A stretch of DNA of 64,000 nt. Origin: CBDCRK01 sp965220955. Its GTDB lineage: Bacteria; Desulfobacterota; Binatia; Bin18; CBDCRK01. Below, one piece after another: positions 59,040 to 64,000 of this stretch; position 1 is the stretch's first letter; every line of letters begins with the position of its first letter. A model generated the notes under the pieces. The model searched no databases. It had not been told where the DNA came from and saw only the letters and a list, made by a program, of their open reading frames with translations. Where the stretch lies: assembly GCA_965220955.1 (NCBI GenBank), contig CBDCRK010000045.1, positions 1-64,000 on the forward strand. The letters run 5' to 3'. The translations under genes and the position numbers were made by a program.

Positions 59040-59747
59040 ATGGCTAGTGTTTTCAGTCGACTTTTTAAGATCGGACAGGCCCAGGCCCATGCCGCGCTTG
59101 AGAACCTGGAAGACCCCATTAAAATGACCGAACAGGGCATCCGGGACCTTAAACGTGATCTACAGGCCAGTATGACCAGCCTGGCAGAGGTCAAAAGCAT
59201 TACTATCCGTCTCAAAAAGGAGGCGGACGAAAGTAAATCCCTCACTGCTGAGTATGAGCGTAAGGCCATGCTGCTTTTACAGAAGGCGCAGAAGGGAGAC
59301 CTGGCCCAGGATGAGGCCGAGCGGCTGACCATGGAGGCGCTCAAGAAAAAAGAGGAGTACAGCCAAAAAGCCGTGCGGCTGACGGGGGAATGGGAGGCGC
59401 AGGATCGCATGACTACCCAGCTTCAGGGAAACGTAGAGAAGCTAAAATCCACCGTCACCAAATACGAAACTGACTTGGTTACTCTTAAGGCCCGAGCCAA
59501 AACCGCGGCCTCAACCAAGAAAATCAACGAGCAGCTGGCCAAGGTTGATTCTTCTGGGACCATTGCTATGCTGGAGAAGATGAAGTCCAAAGTTGAGGAG
59601 GACGAGTCGCTGGCACAGGCCTATGGCGACCTAGCTGAGGTAGACAAGAGCGTCGATGACGAGATTAGTGCGGCTTTGACCCAAGGCGCCCAGCCCTCGA
59701 CGAACGCCCTGGCAGAGCTTAAGGCAAAGATGGGGATCACGGCATAA
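59040..59747 (+). CDS. pspA: PspA/IM30 family membrane-stress protein
   Basis: The 235-residue protein is an almost uninterrupted coiled coil. SVFSRLFKIGQAQAHAALENLEDPIKMTEQ at the start contains the amphipathic helix and hairpin used for membrane binding in PspA/Vipp1. Heptads continue to residue 200, with a Gly-poor C-terminal helix (NALAELKAKMGITA). GGAGGT before the ATG. It belongs to the operon of channel, YbjN-like protein and DUF4178 protein. PspA maintains proton-motive force and membrane integrity; its regulators PspF/PspBC are not in the window. Confidence 0.93.
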   Translation: MASVFSRLFKIGQAQAHAALENLEDPIKMTEQGIRDLKRDLQASMTSLAEVKSITIRLKKEADESKSLTAEYERKAMLLLQKAQKGDLAQDEAERLTMEALKKKEEYSQKAVRLTGEWEAQDRMTTQLQGNVEKLKSTVTKYETDLVTLKARAKTAASTKKINEQLAKVDSSGTIAMLEKMKSKVEEDESLAQAYGDLAEVDKSVDDEISAALTQGAQPSTNALAELKAKMGITA

Positions 59748-59757
59748 GGGAGGGCTG

Positions 59758-60309
59758 TTGGTGAAGCTCTGGGAAAGAATATTTGGCAAGAAGAGTAAGG
59801 AGGAGGCAGACCCCCTACAAGATCTTACTCTATCCAAATTAAAAGTAGGCTATCTGCTGGACTATGACCTCAAAACTTGGGAGGTCAAGGGCTATCATAC
59901 CTACAACTTCGATGGAGATCTGGTTGAGGAGTGGGAACTCGATTCCGGGGACGATCAGTGCTACTTGGAGCGGGCAAAAGATGATGAGGTAGAGTGGGCC
60001 ATGACCCGCAAGATCTCTCTTTCAGAGCTGGGAGAAAGGATCAGAGAGTATATCGATCAACATGAGGATCCTCCAGAGGAAATTGTCTATCAGGGTACAC
60101 GCTTCTCCCTGGAGGAAAGCGGGGGCGGGTATTATTACCGAGGCGGCAAAGGCACGGGAGAGGAGATGATTTGCTGGGATTACACAGATGCTTCAGGGGA
60201 GAGAGTCCTCTCTATTGAGCAATGGGGAGAGGATGAGTTTGAGGCCTCGGTTGGTAGCCGTGTCCAGGAATACCAATTCACCAACATCCTGCCAAGAGAG
60301 GAGAAATAA
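59758..60309 (+). CDS. DUF4178 protein of PspA cluster
   Basis: The 183-residue protein starts with GTG, 10 bases after the pspA stop. It has the DUF4178 beta-rich layout: LTLSKLKVGYLLDYDLKTWEV, GSGDDQCYLERAKDDEVEWAM-like strands and FEASVGSRVQEYQFTNILP. It is acidic and probably soluble. DUF4178 proteins are recurrent PspA neighbours in bacteria; function not known. It ends the plus-strand operon, converging on the PPOX gene. Confidence 0.85.
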   Translation: MVKLWERIFGKKSKEEADPLQDLTLSKLKVGYLLDYDLKTWEVKGYHTYNFDGDLVEEWELDSGDDQCYLERAKDDEVEWAMTRKISLSELGERIREYIDQHEDPPEEIVYQGTRFSLEESGGGYYYRGGKGTGEEMICWDYTDASGERVLSIEQWGEDEFEASVGSRVQEYQFTNILPREEK

Positions 60310-60490
60310 TCCCTCATACTAGTTACAGCAACCATGCTAACTCTTGCAGTAATGCCTTTGCCTCCTTCAAGTCGGCTGTGTCAAACTCCCTCGAAGGAAT
60401 AAGGAAGAAATCATGAACCGGTAGAGATCGTCAACAGTCGCCTCAGTTTTGCTGCTCATACGCTGCCTCATTACGAACCCCTGATACCCA
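60310..60490 (-). other. Fragments of a possible Uma2-like gene
   Basis: On the minus strand, ATG 60459 starts MSSKTEATVDDLYR, the opening of Uma2-family nucleases. About 20 codons further on, in another frame, is HDFFLIPSREFDTADLKEAK followed by ALLQEL. The two short pieces may be remnants of one or two genes. Short matches only. Confidence 0.3.
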
Positions 60491-60982
60491 TTACCCAGAC
60501 AGCCCGTACTTTTCCACCCTCTCGGGTTTTAAGATTACCAGTACCCGAGATTGATTCTTCATACGCTCCAAATATTCCTCTCCTCCTTTCTCTCCCTGAT
60601 ATTTGACCAGGATTTTGCGTGTGTCTTCCCATATGTCTTGCTCTTTGATCTCTGCCTTACCCTCCGCCACCACATAGGAAAAGCCGGTAACATCGTCAAT
60701 GCAAAGGCTCATGCGAGAGTCTTGCTTGAGATTTTTATACTTGGCCCGCTCGCGGGTAGTAGAGATATAAAACTGTTCCCCATCCCAGTAGAACCAGACC
60801 GGCGTAAGCTGGGAAGTGCCGTCCGTACGGATTGTGGCCATGGTGGCGTCGCGTTTTTCTGCCAGAAACTGCTCAAGAGTTCTTTTGCTCTCCTGGGCCT
60901 CTGCAAAGATGACCCCCCATCCCCAACTGAGCGCTACTGCCATGGCTAACGTCCATACCTTCCTCATCTGCCTTCTTGCCAT
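60491..60982 (-). CDS. Exported PPOX-class flavin/F420-binding protein
   Basis: The 163-residue protein carries a signal peptide (VWTLAMAVALSWGWGVIFAEAQ, cleavage after about residue 29), then a split-barrel pyridoxamine-phosphate-oxidase-like domain: DATMATIRTDGTSQLTPVWF, YWDGEQFYISTTRERAKYKNL and SYVVAEGKAEIKEQ. These fit PPOX-class F420- or FMN-binding proteins, and export is unusual. AAGGAGG precedes the ATG 60982. Convergent with the PspA operon. Confidence 0.85.
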   Translation of the reverse strand: MARRQMRKVWTLAMAVALSWGWGVIFAEAQESKRTLEQFLAEKRDATMATIRTDGTSQLTPVWFYWDGEQFYISTTRERAKYKNLKQDSRMSLCIDDVTGFSYVVAEGKAEIKEQDIWEDTRKILVKYQGEKGGEEYLERMKNQSRVLVILKPERVEKYGLSG

Positions 60983-61040
60983 AATCTTCCTCCTTATACC
61001 AATTCACGTTCCGTCATACAGGATGCCAGGCTGCGGTCAA

Positions 61041-61110
61041 TGTAGGGGCAGGCCCCCGTGCCTGCCCACCCTCAGGGCAACTACAAGGAGTTGCTCCTAC
61101 GTTACAACGG
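61041..61110. repeat. Dispersed GTAGGGGC/GTAGGAGC-type palindrome
   Basis: GTAGGGGCAGGCCCCCGTGC followed by CTGCCC forms a strong palindrome, next to CAACTACAAGGAGTTGCTCC and TACGTTAC as a second one. Both belong to REP-like element types widespread in bacteria. It lies between the PPOX and spermidine-synthase genes and could end transcription. Confidence 0.6.
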
Positions 61111-61122
61111 CTGAAAGCTTTT

Positions 61123-62679
61123 TTAGTATATTTCCCACTGTCCCTTTTTATAGTATGCCTGCAAAACCGGCGTGCTCTCTCGATTCACCTCAACTTCAGC
61201 CTCCATCTCAAAAACCCCTTTACCAAAGTGTACCATAGAAATCATAGCCTCCTGGTTAAGGAACTGGGTCTCTATATTGTCAAAGGGCAGACGGAGGATA
61301 GCCTGCTTGAGCGTGGCAGAATCCATAAGCGTGGAATCAATCCCTAGAATAAACCCCCACTCTCCCAAAGTAGGGATATGGTTATGGTAGGGGAGCACAC
61401 TAAACCCGGCTTGAGCAAGCGTCTTCATAATGCAAAGAAACGCCTTGGAGGAGAAAAATGGACTGGTAGCCTGCGTGACCACAGTTCCTCCTCTCTTTAG
61501 ATGCTTATGGCATAGGCGATAGAAATTCAAGGAGTAAAGCCGAGCCAGGTCAACTGAATTGGGGTCAGGAAGATCGATGATAATGGCATCGAAGAGAAGG
61601 CGGGTTTCTTGCAGAAAGGAGAAGGCATCCTGGTTGACTACCTGGACCCGTGGGTCCTGCAAGGAGTCACGGTTCAAGCGAACAAGCACCGGATGAGAAG
61701 AGGCTAGGTTTGTCATCTCCGGGTCAAGATCAACCAGGACTACACGGTGGACCTCTGTATATTTAAGCGCTTCCCGCAAAGCCAAGCCGTCTCCCCCGCC
61801 GAGAATGAGGACCTCTTCTCTGTGTCCGAGCAGGGCCAGGGCCGGGTGGACCAGAGGCTCATGATATCGCTCTTCGTCATAGGTGCTAAACTGCGTGCTG
61901 CCATTAATGAAAAGCCAGTAATCATCTTGCCACTGCGTCATGACAATCTTCTGGTAGCGTGTCTGTTTTGCCAGGATAATGGTGTCCCGATACCGAGCCT
62001 GCTCACCAAAGAGGATAATTGGCTTGACAGTAAGAGCAAGCCCAACAAGCATAGTGCACACTCCTACCCAGAGGAAAGAGAGGAGGCGAGGAGCCTGGAA
62101 GCTGGAGCGAAAGCGAAATAGGAGCAGAGAAGCGGTAGCAAAGTTGATTGCTCCTAGAATTATCGGGGTATAGGTCAGACCGAGATACGGCAGGGCCACA
62201 ATAGCAAAGAACAGGCCGCCAAAAAGCGCCCCATAGTAATCGTTCTCCATCACTGCGGCAATATTGATTCTGAGCTCTTCATAGACGGCATTGACTCTGA
62301 TAATAAAAGGAATCTCCATACCAATAAGCATCCCGATAATGATAGCCAAGGGATAGATCACAATCTCCAAATTTCTCAGAAAAGGGGCAAGCATATAGGT
62401 CACTGCTGCTGAACCGGCGCAGAGCAAGGAGAGGGTAAATTCCAGGAGGATAAAAGTGTCCAGAAGATGGGAGATAAGATACCGGCTGAGCCGGCTTCCC
62501 ACTCCCATGGCAAAGAGCATGAAGGACATAATGAGCGTCCACTGCAGGACAGCATTACCCAGGAGGTAGCTGGCCAAAGTGCAGAGGACAAACTCGGCTA
62601 CAATCCCAGCACAACCCGTGGCAAAAAGGCAGAGCTTGAGTAGGCTAGACACACCAGCCGATGAGAAACGAAGCGCCAA
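61123..62679 (-). CDS. speE: Membrane-fused spermidine synthase-like protein
   Basis: The 518-residue protein has an N-terminal domain of about seven transmembrane helices (residues 10-220), then a polyamine aminopropyltransferase domain. The SAM-like motif is LILGGGDGLALREALKY (about 290) with VVLVDLDPEM and DAIIIDLPDPNS. The fused membrane half is typical of bacterial SpeE proteins in PspA-linked clusters. Substrate specificity is not readable. It overlaps the end of DUF350 by 35 bases, so the two are coupled. Confidence 0.88.
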   Translation of the reverse strand: MALRFSSAGVSSLLKLCLFATGCAGIVAEFVLCTLASYLLGNAVLQWTLIMSFMLFAMGVGSRLSRYLISHLLDTFILLEFTLSLLCAGSAAVTYMLAPFLRNLEIVIYPLAIIIGMLIGMEIPFIIRVNAVYEELRINIAAVMENDYYGALFGGLFFAIVALPYLGLTYTPIILGAINFATASLLLFRFRSSFQAPRLLSFLWVGVCTMLVGLALTVKPIILFGEQARYRDTIILAKQTRYQKIVMTQWQDDYWLFINGSTQFSTYDEERYHEPLVHPALALLGHREEVLILGGGDGLALREALKYTEVHRVVLVDLDPEMTNLASSHPVLVRLNRDSLQDPRVQVVNQDAFSFLQETRLLFDAIIIDLPDPNSVDLARLYSLNFYRLCHKHLKRGGTVVTQATSPFFSSKAFLCIMKTLAQAGFSVLPYHNHIPTLGEWGFILGIDSTLMDSATLKQAILRLPFDNIETQFLNQEAMISMVHFGKGVFEMEAEVEVNRESTPVLQAYYKKGQWEIY

Positions 62680-63508
62680 TGTAGGAAAACATCTCTATGT
62701 AGGCAACGCCCAGGTGGGGATTGTCCTGCTCTACCAGCTTAGCAGTAATACTGGCTCCAGGCAGCAAGATCTTGTCAGTAGCTAGGCGAATAGCAGGCAT
62801 GGCTACAAGACCAAAGAGGGCGTAGGCAGTAAAGGTGGTGAGATTTTCCACCCAGGCCTGAAAATCACCGCTGACCGCATAGCGGATAATGTTACCCATG
62901 CCAATAAGAGCCCCGGCAAAGCTCACCCCAACTGCCACATTGTCCTGCTCAATTTGCTCGTGGATACTGTAAGGAGTAATCCACTCATAAATCAGCCCAG
63001 TGATAACCAGCACCACTTGACCCAGGCCCCAGAAGGCCAGAGCCGTCCAGATAGTGCCGCCCTCGCCGGAAATAGCTCCGAAAAGGACTAGGCCAGTGGC
63101 AACATATACCGCACCCGCCACCACGCCTGTACCGGCGTTGTGATCGCGAATAATCTCTGTGTTGTTGTTAAACTGGTACAGGATCAACTTGTCGTTGATT
63201 ACTGTGGAGATGTTGAGCAGAACAATCGCCAGAGGACCATAGAGGAAGAGGTCTATAATATCATCGAGTAGGCCGTAGGAAGGACCAACAATGACTCCAC
63301 CAATGGCAAGAACAAGCCCAAAGTAGTAGCCTGCCAGGGTGAGGGCCAGGGCGGCGTTGTCTTTCTCTAGAAGTTCCTCGTTGACATGAAACTCCGTGTG
63401 GATGCGGTCGAAGACCACTTTGCCCAGCCAAAAGAGAATATAAGCAGAGACCAGATAGACCAGGGCGAGGATAAGGGTATCAAGTGTCATCTGCCTTCCT
63501 CCGTGCAC
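62645..63508 (-). CDS. Tandem DUF350 (YjfL-like) membrane protein
   Basis: The 287-residue protein contains two DUF350 units, each with four membrane helices. The first has ALALTLAGYYFGLVLAIGGV and the second NVAVGVSFAGALIGMGNIIR, each followed by a similar LLxxxxITAKLVEQDN-type segment. E. coli YjfL is a single-unit relative encoded with a PspA homologue. Its position, overlapping speE, strengthens the cluster assignment. Confidence 0.85.
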   Translation of the reverse strand: MHGGRQMTLDTLILALVYLVSAYILFWLGKVVFDRIHTEFHVNEELLEKDNAALALTLAGYYFGLVLAIGGVIVGPSYGLLDDIIDLFLYGPLAIVLLNISTVINDKLILYQFNNNTEIIRDHNAGTGVVAGAVYVATGLVLFGAISGEGGTIWTALAFWGLGQVVLVITGLIYEWITPYSIHEQIEQDNVAVGVSFAGALIGMGNIIRYAVSGDFQAWVENLTTFTAYALFGLVAMPAIRLATDKILLPGASITAKLVEQDNPHLGVAYIEMFSYIGASFLIGWCV

Positions 63509-63511
63509 TGA

Positions 63512-64000
63512 TTACTTGCCAAAGCCGAACCCTCCCCCCCGGCTACTGTAGCCGCCACGACTCACCCGACGTTGGACCTTCTGCTGGAACCGCTCTCGCC
63601 TAGCTGTGTCCCGCGCCTGACGACGCCTAAAAAAGGAGGGTTTGGTCCGCTGAGTAACGGTACCGCTGGTTCCATACTCCCGCCCTGTAGAGCCGTAATA
63701 GGGACGGGTTGGGTATTGGCTGCGGTAGCTCCGATAGGAGTTGTAATCACTCCGATAGAACATTCCTCCGCCCATGCCCAAAAGATCCCTCATCAACGCG
63801 TACTGCCCATAAAACTCCCAAAAGGAGCGACCTCCACTGCCGGTTTGCCACTGTCCATACTGGGGGTTCCCTACATAGTCATACCCTGGGGGATGGGGTG
63901 AGGTGTTCACCCCGTCAGCAGTTTTGGAGGCCAGGGTCATACCCAGGAAGTTCTCATTGGCCCGATAGTCGGACTCCGACACCTCCATCCAATCGGTTGT
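63512..64000 (-). CDS. Gly/Tyr/Arg-rich protein, 5' end beyond window
   Basis: The C-terminal 160 or so residues of a protein whose frame stays open through the window edge (TTDWMEVSESDY). It has tracts rich in Tyr, Ser, Arg and Gly (YRSDYNSYRSYRSQYPTRPY) and ends SSRGGGFGFGK. Such low-complexity proteins are typical in PspA/DUF350 clusters as exported or surface proteins. It ends 3 bases before DUF350, thus the same operon. Start and N-terminal signal cannot be seen. Confidence 0.65.
   Translation of the reverse strand, partial: TTDWMEVSESDYRANENFLGMTLASKTADGVNTSPHPPGYDYVGNPQYGQWQTGSGGRSFWEFYGQYALMRDLLGMGGGMFYRSDYNSYRSYRSQYPTRPYYGSTGREYGTSGTVTQRTKPSFFRRRQARDTARRERFQQKVQRRVSRGGYSSRGGGFGFGK

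Noticed and set aside
1..64000. rRNA, tRNA, CRISPR arrays and insertion-sequence transposases
   Set aside because: No transposase with DDE motif, no tRNA-like cloverleaf and no rRNA segment could be recognised on either strand by reading.

Overview
The window looks like a chromosomal segment of an uncultured, moderate-GC, Gram-negative bacterium. ExbB/ExbD, an exported dienelactone hydrolase and a PspA envelope-stress cluster argue for a double membrane. LLM-class (F420/flavin) oxidoreductases, a PPOX-type flavin/F420 protein, an acetoacetate-decarboxylase-like enzyme and CoA/alcohol metabolism resemble gene content known from Tectomicrobia, Rokubacteria/NC10 and Binatota-like lineages. That placement is inference only: no rRNA, tRNA or ribosomal protein gene lies in the window.

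Layout. 0.1-7.6 kb is an accessory, partly decayed region: an LLM oxidoreductase pseudogene, a small HTH regulator with a palindromic operator, a RadC-like protein, a BcgI-like restriction-methyltransferase fusion with a broken specificity subunit, a DGQHR-type protein with a frameshift, and an opposing two-gene toxin-antitoxin-like pair. 7.8-14.7 kb carries recQ, a Zn alcohol dehydrogenase plus PaaG-like enoyl-CoA isomerase/hydratase, DUF309, an LLM oxidoreductase and exbB-exbD. 14.9-17.7 kb is a coupled P-loop ATPase/TPR pair with very young DNA repeats. 17.7-26.1 kb mixes remnants (amidase, SDR) with MAPEG, a frameshifted N-acetylglutamate synthase, a catalytically dead HtrA-like protein, a beta-lactamase-fold hydrolase, a sodium:solute symporter and a second alcohol dehydrogenase. 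26.2-32.9 kb is an AddA/AddB-like helicase-nuclease pair. 33-48 kb is mostly housekeeping and small metabolism: ketopantoate reductase, a UGA-containing peroxiredoxin, a selenium-dependent molybdenum hydroxylase accessory protein, FabG, class II aldolase, threonine aldolase, an S4 protein operon, acetoacetate decarboxylase, a CDGSH protein and glycine oxidase. 48-53.4 kb is a second accessory region with a toxin-antitoxin-like pair, fused fragments of a large helicase and a methylase, an EndoQ-UvrD fusion, and a trimmed nucleotidyltransferase. 53.7-56.8 kb holds an indoleamine 2,3-dioxygenase, an HpcH-type aldolase and a cyclase/formamidase-family enzyme on one strand. 57.5-64 kb is a PspA-centred membrane-stress island: K+ channel, YbjN-like protein, PspA and DUF4178 converge on DUF350, a membrane spermidine synthase-like protein and a Gly/Arg/Tyr-rich protein.

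The strongest candidate for something undescribed is at 34214-34698. It is a peroxiredoxin-like gene in which the peroxidatic cysteine codon is an in-frame UGA (W-UGA-P-F-C). A short hairpin with a G at the second loop position lies at the distance expected for a bacterial SECIS. A selenium-dependent molybdenum hydroxylase accessory gene lies 1 kb downstream on the same strand. Conventional gene calling would miss the gene entirely. Several genes here are broken by single-base indels, three of them clearly in homopolymers, so some apparent pseudogenes may be assembly errors.
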